In this document: in pieces, positions 11,110 to 22,805 of the stretch
How the letters are laid out: each line of letters opens with the position of its first letter
Position numbering within the stretch: position 1 is the first letter of the stretch
Assembly: GCA_012932865.1 (NCBI GenBank)
Contig: SAXG01000056.1
Coordinates: 235,970-299,969, forward strand
Length of the DNA stretch: 64,000 nucleotides
DNA from: Amylostereum areolatum
Lineage: Eukaryota; Basidiomycota; Agaricomycetes; Russulales; Stereaceae
Direction: 5' to 3'
The notes under the pieces: model-generated
What the model saw: the letters and a program-made list of their open reading frames with translations, nothing else
What the model was told of the DNA's origin: nothing
Database searches by the model: none
Position numbers and translations under genes: made by a program

Positions 11110-12711
11110 TCAGTCCCACCAGCCGCCGGGCACAGAACCTTGGGATGATTGGGACGATCGACGAGCTGAGTTGGCAGAAGATACTTGGTTCCCGGACGAT
11201 CGGCCGGTAGAGGATGTTTGGTTCGAAGACGATGTGCTAGTGCTATTGCTGCTGCCGCCGGACGAACCGCCACCCATCATGTTGAAGAGAGTGCTCAACA
11301 TACCTCCACCGGATTGTCCGGATGGCCCTCCTTGAGAAGATGAGCCAGGACTTCCCGTTCGATTTGGCCCGTCCGGGGCGTGATGATCTGGCTGGGGGAC
11401 AAGCTGGTGTCTATAGCTCGAGTTGAGTACAGAGGAAAAGTGGCGTGATTAAGAATATACTAACCGGCAAACGGGGCATGTGCCACTCGTCTTGAGCCAA
11501 GGCATGATGCAACTCTCGTGGAATGGATGCGTGCAAGGTAGAGTGACAACTACCTGTTCATCAGGGTCTTCCGAGGTTAGGGAAAACTGATCCTTGCAGA
11601 CGGCACAATCGCGCTCCAGAAGGTCAGCTGTCCGGACGCCCGTGTTAGTATGTATAGGAAAGAAAGCGGAAAGGAACGCGGCGCACAGCCCTCCTCCAAC
11701 ACTGTACGGTCCAACTTGGTCATAATTTCGTCTGTGGCAGGTACCGGTCGAGATGAGTTTGAATTCTCCATGATCTGGGTGACAATCTGGTCCAAGGCTG
11801 TTCCGAAAGTAAGACGTATGCCGGGCTTATGGTGATTTATCTCACCTTCCTGATTGAAAACATAGTCCCCCCAACGTCCATCCTCAGGGGCGCCACCAAA
11901 GAGGTTTATACCACTGAAAGGATCACCGCGGCCACCCTGTTGGCCGCGTTGGGAAAGCATACTGAGGAGATATTGCGCCATGAGAGGCCCCGCTATTGAA
12001 GGACCCTCGGCATCGGTTCTGTGAGGATGCGAGAAGTGGTAAGTACCACTCTCTAGCAGTCATCACTAGGGGCAACGCACTGGGTACGATTACCCCCAAG
12101 CGTATTGGGTCCACCAAGAACGAATGTGCGCGATCCACCGCCTGGGCCAACGGTATTGAATTGAAATCTGAGGCCAGAACCACCGCTCTGGAAGCAGGTA
12201 TGAGTATGAGTCGAAGGGGGGCATAGAGAGCAGTCTGACCGTCTGTGTCTGCGATCGTTGTTGACTTGGGAGAGAAGTAGCGCCGCCGGGGGTCGGGCCT
12301 CGAGGAACGCCCCCGAGAAGCTGTGCCAGATCTGCTGAATGTGGAATGAGTAGTGGAGGGGGGGTCTGGCGAGTACACACACCGAAGAAGTTGTCTAGCG
12401 CAGGTGGGCCTCCGAATCCGAGGCCCGCCCCATCGTCGTACGCTGGTCCAGATTCCTGGAAAGCACGGGGGTCGTCGTCCTCGCTCTCTATCTGTTTCGT
12501 CCGACAATCAGGACGCACGCAAGAGGTTAAGCAGACGGCTTAAAAACCTTCTCTACAAAAGTACCGTTACATGAGGCGCAGTGAGGGTCCGGAACCTGAA
12601 GGCGGCGTAAATGGCCTATCGGCGGAGTGGTGAGGGGAGTGAGGGTACCATGAGAGGGCGCATTTCAGCATGGCATTCATGGCAGTACCACACAGCTTCT
12701 CTTGAAGACAT
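11110..12711 (-). CDS. RING-H2 E3 ubiquitin ligase with N-terminal zinc ribbon (RNF115/126-like)
   Basis: Nine exons, in order of translation: 12711-12649, 12595-12548, 12491-12383, 12334-12240, 12187-12081, 12018-11846, 11797-11687, 11627-11465 and 11410-11110; 389 aa. The N-terminus carries the zinc ribbon WYCHECHAEMRPLM ... DPHCASCNGTFVEKIE, a ubiquitin-binding type in RNF115/126. A glycine-rich centre (FQFNTVGPGGGSRTFVLGG) and a conserved block before the RING (GDYVFNQEALDQIVTQIME) follow. The RING-H2 finger is CAVCKDQF ... LPCTHPFHESCIMPWLKTSG with CPVCR. The tail is Ser/Asn/Gly rich and ends in GGWWD. Family members ubiquitinate misfolded or trafficking proteins. The start ATG was chosen because only it includes the zinc ribbon. 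Confidence 0.88.
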
Positions 12712-13506
12712 GGCGGGTTCCAGCGGTCGATGAGTGGGTGGTGAGAGGTGGGTTGAGGGCTGAAGTGGATGTGTATGTATGCGGGTGAGAGCGTGCACGG
12801 AGTGTGTAAGTAAGCGGAGAGCAAGCGCGCGGCCGTCACCGATTGCCACCGATGTCCGATGACGACACCGGCCGGCGCCTAGCTCCCTTGGTCTCATCCA
12901 TCACCTTCAGGCTTCACGCCATGTCAGTCAATAAGTACCTTTATGCCAGACTCATTGTCGCTCTCTCTTTGGAGATCGCGAGGTGCGCCCTCTCTCGTTT
13001 GCTGACAATCTTGGCTCTGGCCTGTGATGCAACCGTACTTGTTCCCTATTACACGAAAGCTCTCCTAAGGAGACATGAGATCGTATGGGTACTACTGATC
13101 TTGCTTATCCCTGCTCTCCTCGACATATGTCTCTGCGTTACTCCCTACGAGTTTCTGACTCACATATCGCCAGATCCTGCGCCCTGTCTCATACACCTCC
13201 GAATTTGAACTTGTATGTGCGCGCATTCGAAGCCGTTCCGCGGTTTTGCACCGGGCACAGACCTATCACAGAAAATCCATCCACCCGTACCCCTACACGT
13301 AGTTTTTTTCAACCCTGTACATACCGTTCCGATTGCATCGCCCCAAGAACTAGAAAATACAACCAGGACCTATGTACTTTGCAGCTTGCTTCGATCGATT
13401 CAGCAACACGTTCTGGGCAAACAAAGATCAACACCGCGCCTATTGTCGCGTGACCGTGAATGCTTTGTTCGACTTGCCTCCTCCTCTTCGCCCTCCACCG
13501 TCCACT
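12712..13506. promoter_or_regulatory. Divergent intergenic region
   Basis: 795 bases between the RING gene (minus) and the aldehyde dehydrogenase gene (plus), so it should hold both promoters. Short frames overlap here but look random. A pyrimidine-rich stretch (cctcctcttcgccctccaccg) directly precedes the dehydrogenase start. Confidence 0.4.
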
Positions 13507-15986
13507 ATGGGCTCCCTCATCTCCTTTCTCTTCCACCCATTCCGCACTCTCAGAGAACACCGCAACGACTTTGATGACGACAACATTGATGATCTTCTAT
13601 ACCACCTCAGCCTTTTCTTCGCATTCGGCATTTACACCGTCTTCCACCGTTACCAGACCGCCCGTAACAAGGCAAAACCTTTCCAAATAAACCCCCCAGA
13701 CGTACGAAGGTGTTTCTCCTGGAAGAAGATTTATCTGACCCTTTGTTCAGGCCGCGGATCCCGCCTGGACCGACGGTGCCACGATATCCAATGCTCACAT
13801 CGAATCCCACAACTACGTGGAAGGCCTTCTCCCCCCCATGGCACCTTCTGGCCGCGAGTACATCACAAGTTATGATCCCGCAACTGGCTTACACCTTGGG
13901 ACATTCGTTGCGGACACCGCTGAGGAGATTAAGATCAAAATTGACAAAGCTGCCAAGGCTCAACGCAAATGGCGGAACTCTTCGTTTGCGGATCGCAGGC
14001 GCCTCGTACGGAGTCTGAAGAAGTGGCTTGTAGAGAACCAGGAGGTATGCGCCCGAGTTGCTTGCCGGGACACGGGCAAGACGCGTACGTTCACTATGTC
14101 GTGTCATCGAACCCGACTCTCACCGACTAGCTTTCAGTTGTTGATGCCGCATTGGGCGAAATAATAACGACCTGTGCGAAGATGGACTGGTTGCTCAACC
14201 ACGGCGAGCGTTACTTACGTCCAGAGACGAGGAGCTCGCCAACGATGCTCACGTACAAGAAGGCACAAGTTTGGTACGAACCTCTAGGTGTCGTGGCTGC
14301 TATCGTATCCTGGAATTATCGTGCGTGCTCGCGTTCCTTTGACTACTCTGGAATATTAACACAATTTCGCAGCGTTGCATAACGCTTGGTCTCCCGTCCT
14401 CGCTGCCCTCTTTGCCGGCAATGGCGTTGTGTTGAAGTGTTCAGAGCACGTTATCTGGTCCACAACTTGGTTCATTGATGTCATCAAGCAATGTCTTCGA
14501 GCTTGTGATTTTGATCCTGAAATTGTGCAGGTACGGTCCTGTGCGTTTTCCCTTAGAACCTATCTGACCTTCATGCAGCTGGCGTATTGCTACCCTGCAG
14601 AAGCCGAGGCGTTGACACGCTCAGACCAAATAAAACATATCACATTCATTGGGTCGGATACCGTTGGACGTTCGGTGCGCTAACTGTCTAGGCATCAGGT
14701 CTCACAGCATCTACTAAGAACCCTTTGCCAGGTTGCTGTGGCAGCTACTCAGCATCTAACACCTGTGACGTTGGAACTAGGCGGAAAGGATCCAGCTATT
14801 GTCCTCCCTGGGACCGACATTGACAAGTGGGCGAGCACCTGGATGCGGGGAATTTTGTATGTGTTTGTTTTCGCTTGTCATTGTCGTCGCTGAGGACGAC
14901 ACAGCCAGAACGCCGGCCAAAATTGTATCGGCATAGAACGCCTGATTGTGCACTCTTCCCAGTACGAAGAAGTGTATAACATCATCGTCGATCGTGCGCG
15001 AGGTCTCCGTGTGGGAGCTGCGTTAGCGGCGGACGGCGTTGGCACGGGTGCCGACATGGGCTCAATGATTACTTCAGGGCTTGACGGTGCACGGTTCCAG
15101 CAACTGGAAGACTACATCAACAACGCAAGATCCAGTGGTGCCCGTGTAGATGTGGGCGGTGCTCGTCTAAGACACCCATACCTTGACAATGGTTCCTTCT
15201 TTGCGCCGACTGTCGTAGGAGACGTTACGAATGACATGCGTATTGCTCAGAACGAACGTAGGTCTAACAATTTTTTTACTCTTCCCGCGACATCTCATAC
15301 GTTCTGTTTCTTTAGTGTTCGCTCCTGTAGCAGTTTTGATGCCCTATGATACCATTGACGACGCTATCGAGATTGCAAACGGCACAAAGTACGCCTTAGG
15401 CGCCAGCATCTTCGGTGAGAGCAAGTACCAGTGTCTTGATGTCGCAAAACGATTAGAGTGCGGCATGGTGGCCATCAACGACTTCGCCGTATTCTACGTA
15501 AGTGTCTTCCGAACATCGAGTACTATCGCTGATTGACTGGTCTGCATTTACCCAGCTAAAGTATGTTTCAGTATATCCTGTATCTTTAAGCCATGCTGAT
15601 GTTTCTATAGCCAAGACTTACCCTTTGGCGGCGTCAAGGGCAGTGGATATGGCCGGTTTGGTATGTTACAGAGATCCGTGACGCGCCAAATTACTCATTT
15701 GTTTTACAATGTAGGTGGTCCTGAGGGCCTTCGCGGTCTAACAAACCCCAAAGCCGTTATCGTGGATCGTTGGCCATGGTTGTTCCAGACCAGCATTCCT
15801 CGTCCACTTGACTACCCCATCCGCTCGCCGCCACAGGCCTGGTATGGACACCTCTCACTTGCTCGCGACGATGTCTGATGTTTAACCGTGTGCAGGCAAT
15901 TCGTAAGCGGGTTGATCGGTTTCCTCTACGCGGATAGTTGGCGCGGTAGCCTCCAGGGTCTTCAACGACTCCTGAACGCAAATTGA
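13507..15986 (+). CDS. Membrane-anchored aldehyde dehydrogenase, MSC7-like
   Basis: Twelve exons: 13507-13701, 13751-14084, 14138-14320, 14373-14530, 14579-14674, 14732-14856, 14905-15257, 15316-15497, 15556-15560, 15611-15660, 15715-15841 and 15896-15986; 632 aa. Residues about 33-50 form a hydrophobic segment (LLYHLSLFFAFGIYTVFHRY), a probable ER anchor. The catalytic domain has the NAD-binding turn FIGSDTVGRSV, the glutamate motif LELGGKDPAIVL, the catalytic cysteine in FQNAGQNCIGIERL, and the late motifs LPFGGVKGSGYGRFGGPEGLRGLT. Length, N-terminal anchor and long C-terminal tail match yeast MSC7 rather than soluble enzymes. The 5-nt exon 9 is needed to write YLNQDLPFGG. The substrate is unknown. 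Confidence 0.92.
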
Positions 15987-16013
15987 TGCTGGTCGCTGGT
16001 AGGCTTTGTATCT

Positions 16014-16529
16014 CTAGCTGTAGATGGAGGGATCACACTTGCTTTTGTTACGTAGGTAGTCCGGACATATATAATCGATATCTAAGTGCCGAAGCACACA
16101 TGCCATCACTTTAAGACACTCCCGATCCAATGGTGGGACCATACTAGTCTCGGCTCCAGACGTTTTCCCACTCGAACCGGCGCGCAAGGACTCGTGGAAC
16201 GGGAGTTGTGCAGGGTTTTTTTCAGGGGTAGTGTGCGCGGTGTCATACAGTTTCTCGTCATCCCATATAACCTCCTCCTCTGTGATCATCCCCTGCACAA
16301 CTCCCTCCCTCACGTCTGGGAACGAGACTAGGACCATACTTACAGTCGCTGGGATGTTCGAGCAAGCCGTCGCCGTCACCGGCGGTAATATTTGGGGATC
16401 TGAGATCGAAGTCTAAAATGGAACTCGAGACACAAACACATGATGAAAAAAGTGTTTGTTGCTCCAACACCGCGTTGTTCCCCAGCTCGCAACCGCTCGT
16501 ATCTTGACGGCGACGCCTCGACCAGCCAT
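16014..16529 (-). CDS. Small hypothetical protein (uncertain gene model)
   Basis: Proposed exons, in order of translation: 16529-16494 and 16412-16014; about 144 aa. The long exon reads as ordinary protein in its C-terminal half (VPPLDRECLKVMACVLRHLD, then CPDYLRNKSKCD) and has a good acceptor (ccattttag). The first exon (MAGRGVAVKIRA) is a guess that fits phase and a gttgcg donor. No domain was recognised. It would be convergent with the dehydrogenase gene, with the two stop codons 27 bases apart. A transcript is needed before trusting it. Confidence 0.35.
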
Positions 16530-16754
16530 GATAAGCATCCTTCGAAGACTGCGATGGTACAAGTGATTGATCTGTTCTCACCGAGAACGTGCTTATTACA
16601 CTAACGCCCGTCGACATCCACATGCATCTTCGAGACGTTCGTGTGCTCGATGCGGCGCGCATCCATTTCGTATTCCCAAAATACCGCGACGTCGGGAGTT
16701 ATAAAGAGTTCCATCGTCAACATGATCCACACGTCCCTTTACCCTCTCGACAGG

Positions 16755-17985
16755 ATGTTTGCTATCAAAACTGCTCTCGCCTGTGCTGTGCTCTCAACCG
16801 CTGCCGCGCGCAGTGCTTTCAACCCCGTCGACGCACGCAGCTTGTTCAAGCGGATCAGCTCCGGATGCGGGACGTCAGGCGAGTTGTCTTGCCAGAACAC
16901 CACCGCGGTCGAAAACCTGTGCTGCTTCGAAGCGCCAGGAGGTCTTCTGCTGCAGACACAGGCCGGTTATAACGTCTTTTGTTGGTAGAGGTCTTACTCA
17001 CTCGTGCCTATGCAGTTCTGGGATACGGACCCGGCGACTGGTTCCGATGACAGCTGGACCATCCACGGATTGTGGCCGGACAAGTCATTGCATTCGTTAT
17101 TTCGTGGCATTGATTGAACGCTTACGCCTCGTCTATGCTCTAGCTGTGATGGCACGTTCGAGCAGAGCTGCGATCCCGACCGTGAATACAGCGACATCTC
17201 TACGGTACGTGTACTCGACCTAGGTAACTTTCCACTTAACTGATACTCCTCGTAGCTCCTGACCGACCAGGGCGCAAGCGATACGCTCGATTTCATGCAA
17301 CAGGTATATGCTCCTCAGTACCGCGGCCCTATCGTAAACCTTAACGACAATGATAGTATTGGGTTGATATCAACGGCAAGAACGAGCAGTTCTGGGAGGT
17401 ATGCCTATTTTCTCCCGCATCGCCCTCACAGGACTTACGGTCATCTAGCATGAGTGGGGTAAGCACGGCACCTGCATGAGCACGCTTGAGCCTTCTTGTC
17501 TTCCGGACGGTAGCCCAGAAGGTGCCGAGGTACGTGGTTCTTGCCTTGAAGATCATTTCTATCATCTCATATCCTATGTAATCTCAAGGCTGTCGCCTTC
17601 TTCCAAACCGTTGTCAAGCTGTTCAAGTCTCTTCCGACCTACGAATGGCTTTCGAAGGCAGGCATTACACCTGGGAGTGGAGAGCACGATCTGTCAGACG
17701 TCGTAGCTGCTCTCAAGTCCGCATCTGGAGTGAGCGTCTGCAACGTTTTTGTTTCTTCTTGGCTAATATCACTGTTCAGGTTACCCCAGCTCTTGACTGC
17801 AGCAGCGGGGCACTGAACCAAATCAGTTACTATTACAACCTGAAGGGCTCCGTCATTGACGGTGACTTCGAGCTCATCGGTATGCTTGGCTGCTACATCG
17901 CCATGTATATACCTGACGCTCTTCAACAGATGCGCCTGAGAAGGGTTCTTGCGGGTCAACGGTGAAGTACCCTTCCAAGTCCTGA
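16755..17985 (+). CDS. Secreted ribonuclease T2, short form (tandem copy 1)
   Basis: Nine exons: 16755-16961 (or -16973), 17016-17083, 17144-17204, 17256-17303, 17357-17398, 17449-17529, 17589-17729, 17780-17879 and 17930-17985; about 267-271 aa. Signal peptide KTALACAVLSTAAARS. Both catalytic segments are intact: SWTIHGLWPD (first His) and EHEWGKHGTCM (Glu/His). RNase T2 cleaves single-stranded RNA through 2',3'-cyclic phosphates in the secretory/extracellular space. Cysteines of the family (SSGCGTSGELSCQ, NLCCFE) are present. The chain stops right after the catalytic domain (VKYPSKS), without the C-terminal domain of its neighbour. The first intron donor is odd: at the place used by copy 2 the sequence is GC, not GT. 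Confidence 0.88.
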
Positions 17986-18903
17986 GTTGTGAAGATATGG
18001 TGACCTGTGAGTGATCCGATCTCCGTTACTGACTGTTCACTGACGGCGGACAGATGCGGATAACTACATAGTAGACGATCACTGTATGAATTGTCGACGC
18101 ACAATCATAACACGTACGGTTTAATCATCGCCGCGGACTTCTAGAGTCTATCACCGGATCTCTATGAACCATATGGGGCCCATTTCACCACGGGAGTTCT
18201 GATGACAAGCCGCGATGCCTTTACGACGAGCGATGGTATGAGGTGTATTTTTATATGCGAGGCTGATCAGTCTGTTTCGAGATATCTGTGGGAAGCGGAT
18301 GCAGTACTAGAATGTGCCCTTCACTGAGTAAAATTCGGTGAGGGCCTTCGGATGAACGTTCCTCGTGGGGTCACACGTTCCTCCGCGTCGAGAAGCCCTT
18401 GTGCTGAGAACGCTCCATTACTTACCGTCGCAGCTTGCACCTCCGGTTCCCCTGCGATCCATATGCATGCAATGTGTTGAGATTGGATACAGCGACATGC
18501 GGATGCTTTATCTTTCACTCAATCTGCCGTTCTCTTGGTCTTTTAGGTGGCTGACACCTCCGTGGGTGTCATTATCAAGGGGCAGAGGGAATCGAGGACG
18601 CGTACCCGCGTGCATGCTAGGTATCTGCTGGGTATCTTTATCGTGGACGTTGGTGTATCTGGCTGTTGATGCACACGTGGCTTGGACGGAGGAGAGTGCC
18701 GAGGAATGCCGAAAGGAGCGCTGTGCGGTAAGGCACATGCTCCCGCCACTTCCTCTCGCTCGCTCCATGCGCTCTATTCGCGTCCCCCCCTTGCTCACCG
18801 TTTCGTTCCCCTTTAGAGCCCACATGCGTTCCCAGCATTCCTCCATGCATCATATAAAGTCCTTCAACCTGTCCGTCTTGTCAGGACCACCCTTTTCCTT
18901 GAC
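17986..18903. other. Intergenic region between the two RNase T2 genes
   Basis: 918 bases. No remnant of an RNase C-terminal domain was recognised in it, so the short form of copy 1 does not look like a recent truncation by insertion. A catcatataaagtcc TATA-like motif lies at about 18848-18861, ~45 bases before the next start codon. Confidence 0.45.
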
Positions 18904-20954
18904 ATGTTCACACTCGCGGTCTTGGCCATTGCTGCCCTCCCCGCCATCTTGGCTCGCAACATCAGCGATTTCTCCCGACCGATCGACGTCGACGCCAATT
19001 TCCACAGCTTCGCCAAACGCGTAAGCTCAGGATGCGGGACTTCTGCACAGGTTTCCTGCAGCACCTCTTCGCCGAGTGATACATGTTGCGTCGAGTCTCC
19101 AGGCGTATGTCCATTTTTCCAAGGACCATCATGCATATGTCTTGACACAACCTTTTCACAGGGTCTGCTCTTGCAGACACAGGTTAGCAGTTCGGCTGTC
19201 CGCCAGTTTTATGCGCTTCTTAAATGACAATCGTTAGTTCTGGGATACCAACCCGTCAACAGGTCCCAGTAACAGCTGGACTATCCACGGTACGTGCTCC
19301 TACTGTTCTGGTTGTCGATCTCCCCTTACGCCATGCCGCAGGTCTCTGGCCCGACAAGTAAGTATCGCAGCGCTAGGCAGATACTGTTGATGATCTAACG
19401 TCATGAAGCTGCGACGGCACCTTCCAAGAGAACTGCGATTCATCCCGAGCTTATACGGGTATCGCCAGTGTATGCTGATCTCTCTCATCCTAGACTCCGA
19501 TGCTGACACTGGGAACAGCTTTTGACTGCCCAAGGTGCTAGCGACACGCTCAGTTTCATGCAGCAGGTAGGAACGGTTCTTGTCCATTATTCTGGATCAT
19601 TTTAATCGCATGCAGTTCTGGGTAGATATAAACGGCAAAAACGAGCAGTTTTGGGAGGTGAGGCCTTCTCTATGATATTTATTCCGTTTTTTGACGTAGG
19701 AGGATATAGCATGAGTGGTCGACTCATGGTACCTGCATGAGGCAAGTCGAATTTTGCACTGTTTCACCTCATTCTCAACATTGCTTGGAACAGTACTCTG
19801 GAGCCGTCTTGTCTTCCGTCTGGTAGCGCCAAGGGCGCCGAGGTGAGAAAGCCCGTTGAATTTTCATTTCAATGGCTGAATTTATTGTCGTGAAGGCCGT
19901 CATTTTCTTCGAAAATGTGGTCAAACTTTTCAAGGTAGGGCTTTCTCGCCTGTAATAGGTGCATCGTCTTCTCACACACTATCTATCTAGACGCTGCCCA
20001 CATATGACTGGCTTGCAGCCGCTGGCATTACGCCCAGCAGCAGCAAGACCTATACGCTTGCTCAAATTACCTCGGCCCTCAAGTCGGCGTCTGGGGTACT
20101 ACCATGCTTGTCGCTGCAGGCATTTGTCTAATCCTCCTCGTGCAGGTCACACCCGCTCTCAGTTGCTCTGGCACCAGTATCAACCAAATCAGCTACTACA
20201 TGCACCTGCGCGGGTCGGTCATCGACGGTGCCTTCCAGCTCATTGGTACTACTTATTCTTGAGATTCGTCTGCGTCACCCATTAGTACTGATGCTGTTCG
20301 CCAGATTCTCCGAAGAGCAGTTCGTGCGCATCCACTGGTCTCAAATACCCTCTCAAGTCTGGTTCGCCGACTACTACTGGTACCACTGCAAGTGTTTTGT
20401 TCTGTGTTCTCTTACTAGTAACTGACGAAGTGTTCTCCACTATCATTAGTCTGCCGGTGGTAGTAGTCCCACTGGAGTAAGTTGCCACCCATCTGCACCT
20501 CGCAAACTCGTTTAACGTTCCACTTAGGCACCCGGTACCCTTCCTTCTAAGGCTCTCATCCACGCTGTCACGTCCTCCGGCTCCGTTGGTGGCCTGCTCT
20601 CCGGCGGTACCTGGTCCACCCAGACCCCCGGAACGTACACGATTAGCGGGTCGGCTTCCAGCTTCACCATGTCTTCGTCCAAGGGATCGTGCGGCGTTAG
20701 CAGTGGCAAGCTCTCCTGCGGAAGTGGTGTCTCGACAACGTTTTCTGCTGTGAGTATCTCTTGTTGTAGATGGGCGGACATCGTACTAACTTGAAGGAAT
20801 TATCCAGGTGACTTCAGGAAGCGATTTACTCTTAGCATCGGGTGGATCGACTGCATTTTCATCGGACGCGACGCCGAGCGGATCAACCCAGCAGACGGTG
20901 TTCACAGGTTCCAGCCACTCCGAGACGTTCACCCTCTCTATTGTTTCGACCTGA
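18904..20954 (+). CDS. Secreted ribonuclease T2 with C-terminal extension (tandem copy 2)
   Basis: Sixteen exons: 18904-19104, 19162-19182, 19238-19289, 19342-19357, 19409-19469, 19519-19566, 19616-19657, 19710-19741, 19794-19842, 19896-19934, 19991-20095, 20146-20245, 20305-20393, 20450-20476, 20528-20749 and 20808-20954; 416 aa. Signal peptide TLAVLAIAALPAILA. Catalytic segments SWTIHGLWPDNCDGTF and EHEWSTHGTCMS are intact. After the T2 domain come a Ser/Thr/Gly linker (SPTTTGTTASS) and a ~120-residue domain with two cysteines (SKGSCGVSSGKLSCGSG), like the C-terminal domain of several fungal T2 enzymes. Intron 8 is a GC-AG intron (AG|gcaagt). Several introns sit at the same codons as in copy 1, which shows that they are duplicates. 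The exon 13 donor is weak. Confidence 0.9.
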
Positions 20955-21165
20955 AGGTGATGTCCGACTGTCTGCTCGTGAGTCGGGAGAAGAAGTGTTG
21001 TTCAGTGTATCCGGGTTGGACATTTGGGTCTACCTAAGTGGACTGTTTGTATTGGGGATGGGAACTATATTATACCTCGTGTCCAGGTGTTTGGTTCTGA
21101 CGGAAGAATGCGAATGATCCTGAACAAGTGCCAACTAGACGCGCGTGTTCCACAAACCAATAACA

Positions 21166-21689
21166 ATGCCACCACCGTCCAATGACGCTGCACTTCAGCT
21201 GCAGCTGTTACCTGGCACATTCTTCGTCTCGCAGCTGAAACCCACCGAGCCCCTCCCTACCTCTATACTCGCCTCTCTGCAAAACGTAAACATCGGAGGC
21301 AAATTCCTGTCTATCACTCGCACCAACGACGAGATCTCGATCGTCGGGGAGGTCAATTTCGAACACAACGCAGAAGATGCCACTTGGAGCTGCATCAAGA
21401 TAACGGGACCGATGGATTTTGGTATGATCCTGCGCGTTGCGAGCGGAAATGCGTTGATAAATTGTCCACCTCGTCAGGACTCACTGGAATCATGTGTGAC
21501 CTGAGCAACCCTCTCAAGCGGGCAGGCATCCCTATATTTGCGCTCTCAACTTGGTAAGTGAACCTAGCTGAAACAACCCGACCGCCCTCATCGATTGATC
21601 ACAGGAATACGGATTATGTGCTGGTTCCAAAGAATAAGGCCGATGCGGCGGTGCAGGCTCTAAGGGACGATGGATGGAAGTTTACCTAG
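21166..21689 (+). CDS. ACT-domain protein (CASTOR/ACT_7-like)
   Basis: Three exons: 21166-21421, 21478-21553 and 21605-21689; 138 aa. The second half has the typical pair of this small family: GPMDFGLTGIMCDLSNPLKRA, followed by AGIPIFALSTWNTDYVLVPKN and a terminal helix ending in DDGWKF. ACT domains bind amino acids. The related animal CASTOR proteins sense arginine, but the fungal small proteins are uncharacterised, so ligand binding is inference. The gene is compact, with a 211-base gap from the RNase gene upstream. Confidence 0.82.
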
Positions 21690-22494
21690 TCTTCGCAAAG
21701 TTCAAAGCCACAGTACTGGCTCTATACTCGTGATAGATAGCTCCAAAGTCGACAATATACACTCTGGTCAGTGGCTAATTTCTTGTAGCTAGACTCAAAA
21801 CAGAGGACAGTCGAACTTTACTTTTTACCAGTGGCCAGTGGCCCACTCACTGGACCAGAAATTTCAAATCCAGGATTCAGGGAAAGCTGGCTGGGTGAGA
21901 AGAGCCAGCCGAGCTTGCGAGGCGGAGAGATTCTCTATAGGCTAGTTAGTCAGCATAGATAGCGGCGGCGCGGCGCGCCGGATCGAGGAGAGAAGTCGGG
22001 GCCGTGTCGAGGAAATTGTTCCCACGACCTCGACCTTCTCCTCCTCATTCGCAGCTACACGCGCTGCCGATTTTTCTGCCCTCCCTCCATCCCTTTGTTC
22101 TTAGCGCTTGCGCGCTGGGTTTTCTCGTTCCGACTTTTCGGAGGAGACTTCTCAGAGCGTTTGCAGCTCGATTGTTTCCGCCCGCGCTTTTGCACAGCGT
22201 TTGCGCGCGAGATCATTTCGGATCTTCGTCGCGCATTCGACTTGAGCTTTGCGACGCATTTGGGATGCACGTGATCGTGGGAATCCCCCACCACGGCAAA
22301 TCCCGCGGGCCCGGAAAAATCCACACCCCACACCCACAAACTAGCAGTATCATCTGCCCTCTCACTGCCCTCTCAAATTGTATAGTAAATAGGATTATCA
22401 TTCTATTTACTAACAATTTTCCGGACGCTTATACAGCGCCATCTAACTAGCCTTTGCACCGTCACGTACTCCAGGCCATCAAGCAAAAAAGAGC
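21690..22494. other. Intergenic region
   Basis: 805 bases. GC-rich and pyrimidine-biased between about 21960 and 22350 (cggcggcgcggcgcgcc and similar). Overlapping open frames there are explained by composition. No gene was recognised. Confidence 0.45.
22485..22490 (-). terminator. RNA polymerase III terminator of the tRNA gene
   Basis: TTTTTT on the minus strand, four bases downstream of the tRNA discriminator base. Confidence 0.75.
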
Positions 22495-22578
22495 TGACCC
22501 TTGCCCGGATCGAACGGACGACCTTGTGGAGGTCCCAAAGCTGGAATCACATGCTCTAATCCACTGAGCTAAAGGGCC
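22495..22578 (-). tRNA. tRNA-Trp (anticodon CCA) with a short intron
   Basis: 84 nt on the minus strand. The acceptor stem GGCCCTT pairs with AAGGGTC (one G-U), followed by discriminator A. The D arm is GCTC/GAGC with loop AGTGGATTA. The T arm is GTCCG-TTCGATC-CGGGC. The anticodon stem starts TGTG and is closed by CACA, with loop TTCCAG, giving anticodon CCA. An insert of about 10 nt (ctttgggacc) follows position 37, the normal intron site, and its tgg can pair with the anticodon. The fifth anticodon-stem pair is A-C, so a precise intron boundary is uncertain. A run of six Ts follows 4 nt after the gene. Confidence 0.75.
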
Positions 22579-22805
22579 ATAGAGACCATCTTGACAATGT
22601 GCACTGAGTCTACGAGCGATGTCCAAGGGGATGATCATGAATGATAAGTATCAGTCCACTCACTGCTTGTCTGTAAATCTTCATTTATAAAAGCACATAC
22701 TTGAGGTCAAGTTCCGGCTGTAACACTAGTTCATGCGAACTGATGTTGACCATGATTAATGCATGATTATTGATGCTATATTCCACATAATATTCTACGA
22801 CAGTG

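Noticed and set aside
16326..16353. A 28-nt intron in the small gene at 16.0-16.5 kb
   Set aside because: The downstream exon can be read continuously through this stretch from an acceptor at 16413, without such an intron.
22004..22450. Overlapping open frames of 60-148 codons on both strands
   Set aside because: GC- and pyrimidine-biased region with no domain, no splice sites in phase and no codon pattern; treated as intergenic.
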